A DNA stretch of 64,000 bases, taken from contig NC_081415.1 in the NCBI RefSeq assembly GCF_030272615.1, positions 108,256,406 through 108,320,405 of the forward strand, in the 5' to 3' direction. The notes beneath the pieces were generated by a model. It was not told the DNA's origin, made no database searches, and was given only the letters and a program-made list of their open reading frames with translations. Source of the stretch: Cryptomeria japonica (Eukaryota > Streptophyta > Pinopsida > Cupressales > Cupressaceae). Of the stretch, positions 10,380 through 21,151 are shown in pieces (the first letter of the stretch is position 1; each line of letters starts with the position of its first letter). Both the position numbers and the translations under genes were made by a program.

Positions 10380-12289
10380 TTCACAAGTTTATTTAATTCC
10401 AAAGTTAGTGCATTTTTGGTTTTGATATAACCTAGGTTCAAAATAGGAAAGATGTATCCAAGATTAAGAACCTAGTATAGATTTGATCAAGCTTCATGAT
10501 AGAGGATTTGATTATCCTGATGAGAAACTTGACAAAGATGTTGATTTTTACACTTAAGATAGTTGAATCGATAGCTTGTTAAATGTTGATGTTTATAGAA
10601 CCTTTTGAGTATAACTTGTTGGATCAGCAACCTAGTTGTTTGAGCTAGTTTGAAAAGTATGTGATGGTTTAGAGACAAACCTACTTCAAGAATTATTTTG
10701 ATATTGATGTTTTGACACTTTGATTTTGGTATGGTGTTTCAAGTGTTGAAAAGCTTTTGTATTACCCTTTTGATCAAACTTTTTTAGAAATTTGTTGAAT
10801 TTTTGCTCTCTTATAGATGATAATTTTCTTCAATTTTTGACCATTTGGAACATGTTATAGACATAGAAGACACAGTGTTTAATAAACAAAATGCACAAGC
10901 AAGTACAATCCCTATGGTAGGCTGAGACAATAGTTGTTGAATCTCACATGGAGTTTCCCCTGAGGCTACTCTATTCAAAGCAGATATTTAGATGCTTGAC
11001 ACCACTGGCTCCACCCTCGGCACTCACTTCTTCGATTCAGCCAAGTGCCAGTTTCCATGAAATCTCCCCATGGAAAACTTTATATCTCTACTAGGAACCG
11101 TATGTATGTGAGCCGCTTCAGAGGTCTGACCTCCTGCGCCAACAACTAGAAGGATTTTGGCAACTAGTACAAGTGGTTTTTAGTAAAGGCTTTTGGTCAT
11201 GTGGCCATACATGCGACACTTTTAGCTCTGTCAATACAGAAAGTTTCCAGCCTATAGAGGTTATGCTCCATAGGGTTTATGGGGAACAATAGTGTCAGTA
11301 TGAACTTATCAGCACATGTTGTTTGAGACTTTCATCACAAACATGATTTATTTATAGTGGATTGGAAGGACTCAGTATTAGCCTGTTTCCACTTTAGGTC
11401 GTTACCCTCTCACTGGCCCCCTCAAGGCAGCTCGGGAAGGCAGGCCCTCTAAAAGGATTTAATTGCTTGAAAGTATAGAAAGCGTAAAAGAGTGGGTTTG
11501 GCTTTTTGGTCACCCAATTAAGGGGAGAGCATATACCTACCACTTTCGAGACATAGAATACAAGTGTTCTTTTTATCCTTTTCAAAGCAATTATTGCCTA
11601 AGTCCTATTTTGAGATGTTGCTCCAACAAGCATGCTGTTCATTTTAGCCCTTTTAAAAGTCTATGTGCAACTATTTTAGAGAAAATACCAAAAATACAAG
11701 TTGCATGCTATCAATTCATCCTCTTAGTTAAACTAGGTGAACAAGATATGATATATTACTTCTTAAATGAAGACTTTTAATTAGCTAGATGATAAAATGC
11801 ATAAAATTTGTCTTAAATGCCATCCTACACACGCATGTTAGTAATCTAAAAAATCTGATTTCTTGGACATTCGGACCTGCAAGAAAATTTTGTCAATTTT
11901 ATAAATAGAAACGCTAACCTAACATATGCGCTATCTTTGTGTTCAAAAGCGCTAACTTGTAGATCAAAAGTGTTGCTCTGTGGATACAAAAGAGCGATTT
12001 ATTTGACATATGCGCTAACCTATGATGCAAATGCGCGAACCTGTGATACGAATGCACAAAATTTAAGACAAAAGCGCTAACCTATATGACATATGTGCTA
12101 ACCTATGATGCAAATGCATAGTTTTTCAGACAAAAGCGCTAACCTACATGACATATGCGCTAACCAGTGATGAAAATGCGCTAACCTATCGAATAAAAGC
12201 ACTGTCAAAATTCACACATTTGTGAATATGCATTACAAATGCATTGATTTAACTTTTTGGGATATTTTTACAGGTATATGCGAGGTCCT
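10380..12289 (-). other. G1 untranslated leader between primer site and gag
   Basis: No coding frame could be supported. In element sense the order is primer site, an array of TTAGCGC motifs (12215-11920), then a segment at 11650-11290 that is clearly similar, in inverted orientation, to 13790-14050 in the G2 leader (shared GGAGCAACATCTC/GAGATGTTGCTCC, CACCCAATTAAGGGGAGAGC with its complement, and a GGTCAATGAGAGG-like block). A roughly 2-kb leader is long but is seen in Tat-lineage elements. Short ORFs at 10487-10678 and 11394-11780 look random. Confidence 0.7.
11920..12215 (-). repeat. G1 leader array of TTAGCGC(A/T) motifs
   Basis: On the plus strand ATGCGCTAAC or AAGCGCTAAC recurs roughly every 20-25 bases, for example around 11921, 11937, 11948, 12013, 12085, 12136, 12157 and 12177, with GTGC and GCAC variants. 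In element sense it is TTAGCGC, the same sense as the array in the G2 leader at 14718-15080. Confidence 0.8.
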
Positions 12290-12307
12290 ACCCCACAATG
12301 GGCGCCA
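12290..12307 (-). other. G1 primer binding site
   Basis: In element sense TGGCGCCCATTGTGGGGT lies three bases after the LTR end. TGGCGCC-type sites are the usual primer sites of plant Tat/Athila gypsy elements, so the lineage from the primer site agrees with that from the pol domains of the sister element G2. Confidence 0.85.
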
Positions 12308-12745
12308 AAATGTGTGAGCTTGAATTTCATCCTCAAAATGTTACCTGTAATAAGTTAGTTTCACAAAATACAATGGAAATGCATACAGGAAATCCAAAAT
12401 CCACCAATGAAACTACATGAAATACGTACTAAAATAAAACATTATTTTATCTTCATGGCTTATGTCTCATTGTGTCCTAACTCCACTATTCCTGGTTGCA
12501 GATGGTGTGCTCTCAGACAATGCACTGTTGGCTTCCAAGATGGCATATGAAGAATGGATTGATAACTTGTAGTTAACTGATAGTATGATATGCAAAGCTA
12601 CATGATTATGTTAAAATGATAATGCTATATGATTATATTGCTAAAATGATATTTGCTATTTGCTAATTGCTTCAAAAATGCACGGATGCATATGATTGAT
12701 TGAAAACTATTTTGAAGACTAACTCTCTCAATTGAAGCTCTTGAT

Positions 12746-12752
12746 TTTATAG
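12746..12752 (-). promoter_or_regulatory. G1 LTR TATA box
   Basis: TATAAAA in element sense, within GTCTATAAAATCAAGAGC, at the boundary between the AT-rich U3 and the downstream part of the LTR. The G2 LTR has TATAAATA at the equivalent place (43869-43876). Confidence 0.55.
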
Positions 12753-13204
12753 ACTTTGAGAGGATAAGATGATGTGGCTCAAATCAACGGTCATGATCAG
12801 ATCTACATATTTGAATGGCGATGAGAAAAGGTAAAGGTTGAGAGAAAGGCGAAAGGAGAAGACAAGTGTCACTCATCTCGCCTTGACTGGGTTGCTAACT
12901 GAGAGAATCTAGGGATGGTTGGAGGAAATTTAGGCATGAGAGGACAAGTGGACTCAAGTCCTTCCTAAGATGTAGGGGGTGTTGGAGATAATATAGGAAA
13001 TGGTTATGAAATATGTGTACGTACACAATTTTCATTAAATTTGGAACTTAAAGATAAATGATGAATTAATATTTAAGAAATATTAATTTCTTTAGCCACA
13101 TGTTGGATGAGTTGGCAAAGGGAAGATGAAGTGGAGATGGAAGAATGAGTTGTATAAGGGATTAAATAATTTAAGAATTATTTAATATTTGAGACTATAG
13201 GATA

Positions 13205-13320
13205 GGAGAATAATTAAATATTAGATATTTAATTGCTTGGAGGAGATAATTAAATATTAGATATTTAATTAACTTTGTTAGAGGAATAATTAAATATTAG
13301 ATATTTAATTAATTAGAAGA
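13205..13320. repeat. Palindromic tandem repeat in G1 U3
   Basis: Three roughly 40-bp units each contain the near-perfect palindrome ATTAAATATTAGATATTTAAT (first at 13213-13233), separated by GCTTGGAGGAG- or CTTTGTTAGAGG-like spacers. It sits in the AT-rich upstream part of the LTR. Confidence 0.8.
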
Positions 13321-13483
13321 ATATGATAAATGAATTAATTAATAAAATATTAATTAATAGAAAGACATGAAAATGAATTAAATAAATTAATCTTTTCAAA
13401 TTAATTATTTAATAGAAGAATAATTATTAAATAAATATAAAATATTTATTTAATTGCTCATAGCCAATTTTTATGTGTATACA

Positions 13484-15254
13484 CCCACCATCATAATTTG
13501 ATTTTGGCTAACTAATTTGGTTGCAGGATCTAACAGTTGTTTGCAAGAGGAGTTAGATTAGTTTTCTTTGCTTACTTTTAAAGTTAGTAAAAAAAAAATC
13601 ACCTTTCTTGCAAAACTTTAAAACAAACCTCACATCTCATTTGGAAGCTTAAAAAGAACCTCACATTTCTATCTTAAAAGCTTTCAAAGTTTGCAAATGA
13701 TTGTTGATTCATTTGGCAAATTTATTTTGGTCAAGACCAGGATCTCATTTGTTCAATTTTTTTTATCTTCACACATTGCTATCTTGGGATTAAAACAACC
13801 ACGTCTTTTGGAGCAACATCTCCAAGGTAGCTTTTAGAAAATGATTGCGATATTGGATAAAAAGAAAGTGTGTATTCCATATTTTGAAGGTGTTAGGTAT
13901 ATGCTCTCCCCTTAATTGGGTGATCAAAAATCCAAAAATGTCATTTTAAATCTTTCTTTCAATTTAGAAAATAAGATACATCCTTTAGCAATCATGCCCT
14001 CCCGAGAAGCCCATAAGGTCAATGAGAGGGGAATGACCTAAGTAGGGAATGACTTTATCACCAAGTATTCCAACTCACTATGATCAAATGTGGAGGCTGA
14101 TGAAAATCACCTCCAACGGTTTTTCTCAATGATTAGCCTTCCCCCAGTATCTTTAAGATACATAAAGCCTTTGTTTTAAAGGTTGGGAAGTCTCCCGAGG
14201 GAATTTATCACTAAAGATCGAATGGAAGCCTAATTATGAACTTTAGAACTAGAGGCCTCGCCATGTCAATTTTACCAAATATTTATAATATCATAGTGCA
14301 AGGGTGGGAAAGAATCTACCTGTAAGACACTCACCATATATCTCCAAGGATAATGACTCAATTGAGGAGAAATCATCTTTGAGTTAATCTCCAGACAAAG
14401 GCAAAAACACGGGCACCCCCTAGGGGGTGATAGGGTTGTTTGAGTTGACAGAGTATCAAGTGTGGGCTATTGATATTTTAAATGACCCTTGAGAATAGAG
14501 AGGTCTATCTGATGTGTATTTATTATGCAAAACCCATGAAAAAAACAAGGATTTGAAAAGATCCTATTAAACATACACTATCTATTTAGCATAGGCAAAT
14601 TGTTATTGCTTTTGTCTGTTGTGTTTTTGAATAATCTCTTAGAAGACCATCCATCAAAAACACAAGGATCATTTCAAAACTTTCACCAAATCATCAAACT
14701 AAGGAAATTAGGATAGTTTAGCACATTAGGCATCCAGAATAGTGCATCTCAATCATTCAATAGCGCATACAAGCCACACATTGGTGCTTAAGAGTATAAA
14801 GTTAGCGCATATCCAAAAACAAAATTTGCAAAAACTAGATAATGCTTGTGAAGAGCAGAATAGCGCATCAGCACATCAGCATAGCGCATTAATTCAATTG
14901 AATAGCACATACCAATCAATCTTTAGCACTTCGGTAGATCAGACTAGTGCATTACAAAGCCAATATCTACATTTTCATACAACACTAGATAGTGCATTCC
15001 AAGGGCAGCATAGCGCATTTGACCAACCTTTTAGCATGTTGAATTCATCCTTTAGCGCATTAGCAATTTGTTTTAGCACATAACCAAAATTGTCCAAAAA
15101 TAAAGAGCAATCTCTCAACTTTTCGAAAATTTCATCACCAATTTCAAATACCCTTTTGGGTCTATTATTGAACCCAACACAAAGGAAATTGTATCATCAA
15201 AATATTAGTTAGTAATCACAAGTTTCAGATCAACCAATTCCAAACATCAACATA
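13484..15254 (+). other. G2 leader (untranslated)
   Basis: No coding frame is supported. 13790-14050 resembles the G1 leader in inverted orientation, placing this stretch between the 5' end and gag of a plus-strand element. The 5' LTR and primer site expected upstream are missing. The TAGCGCAT array follows at 14718-15080. Immediately after, at 15240-15252, AAACATCAACAT also occurs in the G1 leader near 10590, consistent with homologous leaders interrupted here by the DNA element at 15264. Confidence 0.65.
14718..15080 (+). repeat. G2 5' leader array of TAGCGCAT motifs
   Basis: Six exact TAGCGCAT copies (14761, 14803, 14861, 14882, 15011, 15053) plus about seven copies altered to AGTGCAT or AGCACAT, the products expected from deamination of the central CpG. 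Spacing is irregular, mostly 20-45 bases. The small ORF across it (14742-15083) is a by-product of the repeat. Confidence 0.85.
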
Positions 15255-15727
15255 CCAAGTTAGCTTTGGGTATGTGCAAAAAGATGGTGATCAGAAAAGT
15301 GGACACCACCTACAAAAAACATGAAAAAACAAGCAGTGCGTACACGATATTAAAATTTGAAATCACCACGTATGCACTTAGGTTCATTTTCCTTGAGCCT
15401 AAAGCAAAGATACTGCGTACACAGTGTTTTTAGAAAGTGACCGCATACATGGTTTTTAGTCCTAAAAAACGCGTACGTGGTACCTGTCAATAAAAGTTTT
15501 ATTAAAATCGACTGGATCTTATTTTCCCCGTGACCGCAACCTTTTTTTCTTTTTTTTTCCTCACAACCATGAATAGGCTCCCACTTTTCTCCACCAAATG
15601 CTAGGATCAAGGTTAGTTTTGCTTAATTTTTGTTTTTCTTTCTCATTTATTTAAATTTTTTTTACGCTTTGAATTTAATTTCATTTATTTTGATTAGGTT
15701 TTTTAATTTTTGTTTCAAAAACTAGAT

Positions 15728-18700
15728 TCTGATAATCCACAACAATAACAACAAGATGCACCTCCTAAAAACCCTGAACAAAATCCACAAGATACACCTC
15801 TAGATCCTCCTTTTGACTGTACACCTAATACACAAGAGCAATTGATTAATCAGTTAGGACAAAACACATCTAAAATAAATAAACTGATTAATAAATTGAA
15901 AACATCTGAGCTTGAGCATCATAAATCTCTCACCACTAGCCTAGAAACATTAGCTAGTGGTGCCACAACCGTTTCCATACAAATTACAAAATGGGGAAAC
16001 TATAGGGATATGTGTTGTCAGTACTATGCTAGTGGGTTATCATATGAGGGAGTGAAAAACAAAAATATTAGTAAACAACAAATATGTGCCCTTTTTGTTG
16101 ATCCTAAATCTGGTGAGTCGTTACCTTTTAATGCAAAGAGGTTTCCCATACATTGGTGTACCAACGTGCAAATGAAGAATATTTTTTGGCAGAGGTGGTG
16201 GATGGTCTTTGATGATCCACCTTGTAATAATTATGAGGTTCCATTATAATTTTTGAGAAAAGTATATGGGTGAACTCACAATGCTGGTTCTCACTTTTTC
16301 ATGCATCCTGATTTTTGTTGAAATCATACATTTTTTAGAAAATATAATGATTTAACCTTTAAGAGATCCCATTTGAAGTAATTAATTGAAGAGAGTTAGA
16401 TCAAAGGCTCTTAGATCAAAATTTCTTGGTTAGAACCTCTCTACTTCTAAATCATACTTGCAATGGAGTCTCCTTTGCATCTATCAAATGTTGATAAAAA
16501 ACCAATTTTACAAGAGCTTTTGGGGGGTCAAATGTATTCATTTAGAAGTTTTGTTTTTTTAAGTATTTAGCCCTTATTATAAGCTTTTCAAATAGTATAA
16601 TTTTTAATATATTTAATTTCATTAATATATTTTTATTTTATTTCTTATGAATGTAGGGTTTTCATCGAACATGAACTTCTTTGTTCAATGCTAAGGAAAA
16701 ATAGTAAACATCACCCAAAAAATTCTAAAAAATATTTACACACTAGGTATTGAAGTCCTCTTTCTAACAAAAATAAATAAATTCATTTCCATTACATATA
16801 CAACAAGTTATGTAAAATCAAATGGACATATGTCAAAATTACAATTACCTCAACTTCAAATCTTAATAAAATATGAAATATTGAAGAGAATGTTACAAAA
16901 CCTATTGAAAATACTAGATATGGATGTTTCAAAACCAAATTCAAAAGAATCACATTCATATCTATGATAGAAAAAAAGTTATGCTATACAGAGTGAGTAT
17001 CACTCTTTAAAAATGTTATTTTTTAAAAAAAACTAGTTTTCGAGGGAGATAGAAAAATGGAAGCAAATTGATTCCAAAAATTATGAAAATAATATTTTTA
17101 GAATATAAATAAAAAATGACACAAATCACTAGTTCACATGATCTACAAATTCCTTATGGTTTAGAAGTAATAGGTGTCTGAATCTGAAGTTTTTTTTTTT
17201 TTTTTTTCTTAAAAAATGAATATTGCAGTGTCAAAGTTGGCAAAAAAGTGTAACCCACTATTGTGGGTTCACCCATACTATGAGTTTGTCGTCAATGTGC
17301 AACCAAACTATTTTGACATGAGAGAGTTCCATGGTAGAGGTGGCGGCTCTGCCCAAGATAGACCTAGAGCCCGTAGGTGAGTAGCCCCAGAGAGTCATCG
17401 CCCCCTAGCACCCAAACCCAAGGTGCATCAAGTTGTCCTAGTAGAGCTAAAAGAGTCAATGGAGCTATAGACTCTTCAGGAAGCCACAAAATTGATTGGT
17501 GCCATCATCTAGCATGGGACATAGTTAGAACACCCTCTTGTACGGGATGATGAGCCATTAGTTGCTCCAAGTGGCGACATAGAGCCCATTCAGCATGTGT
17601 GTGTCAGTTGCTTGGGGATATGCACAGGGATGGATGACGAGGCCACTACAGATGGATCCACATCTCATTTGTGCATGATTTGTAGAAGTAGATGTCAGAC
17701 CCGCACGACTGAGGATGTGGCACTGACAAACGAATTGATGGACATGTTGTTTGGCCATCAGCCACAGACATAGGTGTGTTGATTTGAATTCATAGCATTT
17801 TATTTATCGGTCACTTTAAATTTGTAATTAAATAAATGAATTTTAATTTATACATCGATTTAAATTGATAGAAATAATTTTCATTTCAAGATGCAACAGC
17901 GCTATCCCATACTCCTCCAGCAATTACTACAACTTCAACTTCGACGCCTGAGGTATAAATTTTGTAACATGTTAAAATAGAATAGTACACTTTGAATTCA
18001 AAAAAATTACAAGATATACTAACTATCTTTAATGCATGGTCCAATTTTTGGTTTATAGGTGTTGACAGCAGACCAAATGTCCCAGATTAATGACATCACA
18101 CTCTCAACGATCAATTTTGGCCTACAAGGCTATACGATATCATATTTTGTACACCTTTTTTTATGTATTATTTTGATGGAATATGCAAGTCATTTCATTT
18201 TAGATTTTTAAAATTATGTTTAATATATTATCTGTACTAATATCTCATGTTAATTATTTTGTTTTAGGGTACCCCCTCCTTGTCTAGGCCTCGTCCTAAG
18301 CAAAAGAAATCCTCAAAGACGCCAAAATGTGGGAAGAAGGTAATTGAACACATTTTTAGTTGTAAAATTGTTTGAAAATGTTGAAATCGTCTTTGTTGGG
18401 ATTTGCAGATTGATTAGTGTTTTTTGTCTATTTTACATGTACAGTGGCCTTTTAAGCTATGTGGATTTGTTGAATGCACCTGATGTGCCTAAGGATCGAG
18501 AGAGGGTGGAGGTATGTATCTCTACTTTATTTTCTTGATTTCATGATTATATGCATGTGTACATTTGAGCTTGTGATAAATTATAATCTTATAATTTTTT
18601 CATAAAGGAAATATCCATAGCTACTTCATCAATGGTGATCCCTCCTCCGTGTACTGGAGAAGCATCTCAGGATCCGGTACTGGAGAGGGAAAGAAAAGGG

Positions 18701-18740
18701 AGGGAGGGAGATGAGGGGAGAGGAAGACATGTCGCATGAT
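15728..18740 (+). pseudogene. Unrecognised multi-exon gene inside the MULE-like element
   Basis: A long first reading frame (about 15740-17770) is Gln/Pro-rich at first, then holds KWGNYRDMCCQYYASGLSYEG, KQQICALFVDPKSGESLPF and IFWQRWWMVFDDPPCNNYEV, and after the inserted element NVQPNYFDMREFHGRGGG and a Cys-rich part (CVSCLGIC, CMICRSRC). In-frame stops (TAA 16247, TGA 17378, three TAGs after 17460) mostly look like point changes. Short blocks with good splice borders follow: to 17951 (GAG/gtataa), from 18060 (tttatag/GTG), from 18268 (gttttag/GGT) and to 18512 (GAG/gtatgt). I do not recognise the family; the Cys pairs could bind metal. It may be a captured host gene or the element's own gene. 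Confidence 0.6.
16267..17275. mobile_element. 1-kb TIR element (MITE-like) inserted in a coding exon
   Basis: The ends are inverted repeats of about 30 bases: TGGGTGAACTCACAATGCTGG at the left and the complement of CCACTATTGTGGGTTCACCCA at the right, with CACTTTTT just inside both. TA flanks both sides (16265-16266 and 17276-17277), as expected for TA-targeting elements. No coding capacity was seen inside; a run of T occurs at about 17192-17209. Removing it with one TA leaves the surrounding reading frame continuous and in phase. Confidence 0.72.
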
Positions 18741-19110
18741 GTCATTAGGGGTCACTTGGGGTCCTAATTGAGCCACACATGTGTTACAATACCATATGAC
18801 CCCTTAAGACACCATACGACCCCTTGAGATATCATACATGGTCCGAAGAGGTCATTAGGTGTTATGTAGGGTCCTGAGAGAGAGAGAGAGAGAGGAATAC
18901 AATATAGTACAACAAGATATCAAAAGGCAATACACATACATACACACATATGTGTGTGTATGTATACATAATATATAATATATTATATATACTATATACA
19001 TATATATAATATATATTATATAGTATATATACACACACATTATATATACATATATATATAAAATATCATATTTTACATATTATACATGTATACATATATG
19101 TATGCACACA
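18700..19110. repeat. Low-complexity tract: ACCCCTT words, (GA)n, (CA/TA)n microsatellite
   Basis: Short degenerate repeats around ATACGACCCCTTGAGAT (18780-18870), then about nine GA units ending near 18896, then alternating CA/TG and TA runs to about 19110. ORFs in this stretch (such as 18855-19040) are artefacts of the repeat. Confidence 0.85.
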
Positions 19111-20107
19111 CCCACATTGTAAACACGGCCAGAAGCGTGTACTCGTTGTTTCTAGGTTTAACACTGCGTACGCGGTTTTGTTTTAAAAATACCTCGTATG
19201 CATTGTTTATAGTACAGGAAGTCCAAACATGCTTTTGACTATTTAGGCTTGTGAATAGGCCTGGATGATAAAGTTGCAGGTTGGAGGTTTGATTTCCCTC
19301 CATTTCCCTCCTTTTTGACATGTTTTGTTTTATCAACTTGGTTTCTCGACTTTGTCATCATCGGGTTTACACTTCATCAAGTGGGTATTTCTAAAATTTC
19401 CACCATATTTTCACCCATCTTCTCAACTTTCTAACCATATAATTTATTTTAAATTTGAAAAATGATAACATATTATTATTGAATTTATTTTACAAGTGTC
19501 TCCATAGTTCTCAAAGACATATGTGTACCATTTTTTTATTAACTTTTAATCTACTTATCCAAATTTAGAAAACTTTATATATTATTGTTGTGCACTTAAT
19601 TCTTTACAATTTTTTAAAAAAATGTCTTTTTGATTGTTTTGGTGCAATTTATGCTTCACACACAAACGGGTACTTGATTTTCAGGATGTGCTTGATTAGA
19701 AAATCATAAAAAAAAATACTCAACAAAAAATTACAAAAAAATACACAACTTCTAGTGCTCACTCTTAACTATCGTTCTGCCAAAGGATTTGTCAAAATAC
19801 TAAATCTAACTATGAATTTTTTTATGTGCACATGAGACACTATGTTATGTTTTTAAAAAAAAACCAGGGTCTATTTTTCATGTGCAAATAATTTAGCCCC
19901 CTTAATCTAATCCAATTTTGAAAATTTTTACTAGTTTGGAAACTAGACTCAGACTACTAAAATATTTGGTCTTTGAGTATCATCATATCTTGAGTGGATG
20001 GCTCTCAAATTTTTCCTCCAAGTTCAGGTTTACCTGATTTTAGAAGAAAAAAAAGGTGTCCACTTATACCCCCTTTTTGCACACCATCTTTGTGCACTTA
20101 CCCCTTT
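19111..20107. other. Right subterminal region of the MULE-like element, no gene seen
   Basis: Contains GCGTGTACTCG and GCGTACGCGG words (19130-19205) mirrored at the left end (15336-15490), then AT-rich DNA up to the terminal inverted repeat. The minus ORF 19073-19336 has no recognisable content. Confidence 0.55.
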
Positions 20108-20268
20108 CTAAGTTGGTCAAATCAGCTTAGTTTCTAATATCGGGAAGTTGTATCATATCATTCGACGTACTTGGTCATATCAATAGAGGCATATCGAACC
20201 TCTATTCGACTGAGTAGACTTAGAAATCAAAACAAAGTATTTATCCAACCAATCTGTCAATTGAAACT

Positions 20269-21146
20269 TTGATCACTCGCATGAACACCCTTCAGCATAT
20301 CAAGAAGAAACATCCTTGTTTGAAAACTGGTTTTAAAAAGGGACAACCTAGTCCTAGATCACTTATCAAGAGGATAAATTTTCTCTACATTAACCGTCAA
20401 CTCTTTGTATCACATCATATTTTCCTACATCACATGCGATTATATCTTCAAGGAAAAACCAATGAGTTTGACAAAGAGCCTTTAAGAAGTAGGGCTTTTA
20501 CTTAGAAAATAGCATTCAACCAATGTCTCAACAAAGGGTGAAAGATCAATCATGCTTTCTTTCCAAAAATTTGCATCACTTATGATGAAGCTCAACCTAA
20601 ACCACCAACTCCACCAAGAACCCTGCTAGGAGAAGAAGAATTCACTACTTTAGAAGTATATTGATTCTTGTTGTCACTCAATCTCAGAAAAACAAAGAAA
20701 GGGATCCACGACCAGAATCAAGCATGAGGCGTAGGGAGTCCAATCCTTTTGATGAATACATGCATATCGAGGAAGAAGAGATCACTGAGGATCTCATCCA
20801 ACAATGTCAAAAAAATGCCACCTTCCAAAAACTCATGGAAAGACTCATAGAATCAGACAAACAAACATACCTCCTCATCCTAAATAGTAAAGGATTCTAT
20901 ATTTTGGAGGATTTTGACATGGAGAATTCAAGGAATACCGATGAAAGAATCCCAAGAACAAGTGAAAGGATCTACACATCCCATACTCAGAATCAAGAGC
21001 ACTTGGGAGGGGATGATATCCATAATCAAGACAACACCTGTGACCGAGATGATAATCGAAACCATGATAACATTAGTGGAAAAAGGGGATGTGCATCATC
21101 AAAGGTTCAACAAAGAAGATATTCCCTTAGCCAACAGTACACAACA
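20269..21146 (+). pseudogene. G2 gag, N-terminal part
   Basis: The first frame (20269-20505) matches the start of G1 gag: RINFLYINRQLFVSHHIFLHH against RIRFLYINHKI...FLHHFGHYL. After a stop and shift, 20661-21146 is an acidic, charged linker (DEYMHIEEEEITEDLIQQCQ, then KLMERLIESDKQTYLLILNS), equivalent to the G1 KLLAKQKEKYLLMLAKSG segment. It ends in SLSQQ/IPLANSTQQ, matching G1 NPLSNLT, exactly where the solo LTR begins. Gag resumes at 23614. Confidence 0.8.
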
Positions 21147-21151
21147 ACCCT

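Larger units (their letters stand above)
12311..13483 (-). repeat. G1 5' LTR
   Basis: About 1.17 kb. In element sense it starts TGTATACACATAAAA at 13483 and ends GCTCACACA at 12311, next to the primer site. The upstream half (U3) is very AT-rich with TTAATTAAATAT words, as is the start of the G2 3' LTR at 42859. A TATA box and the later block GACACAATGAGACATAAG also have equivalents in the G2 LTR (AGAACAATGAGACACATC near 44200). The 3' LTR is outside the window, so the outer boundary rests on TG and similarity only. Confidence 0.72.
15264..20107 (+). mobile_element. MULE-like DNA transposon carrying a multi-exon gene
   Basis: The ends form inverted repeats. The left end 15264-15308 (CTTTGGGTATGTGC, AAAGATGGTG, AAGTGGACACC) matches the complement of the right end 20055-20107 (AAAGGGGTAAGTGC, AAAGATGGTG, AAGTGGACACC); the right end has about 10 extra bases in the middle. 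The flanking 9-mers CCAAGTTAG (15255-15263) and CTAAGTTGG (20108-20116) differ by two transitions and look like a 9-bp target duplication, the length typical of Mutator-like elements. Subterminal GCGTAC/CGTATGCA-like words occur on both sides (15336-15490 and 19130-19205). No Mutator transposase was recognised, so it may be non-autonomous, like a gene-carrying Pack-MULE. The superfamily is inferred. Confidence 0.65.

Noticed and set aside
18855-19336. Minus ORFs over the CA/TA microsatellite
   Set aside because: Low-complexity translation (Tyr/Ile/Val/Thr-His) without any supporting feature.
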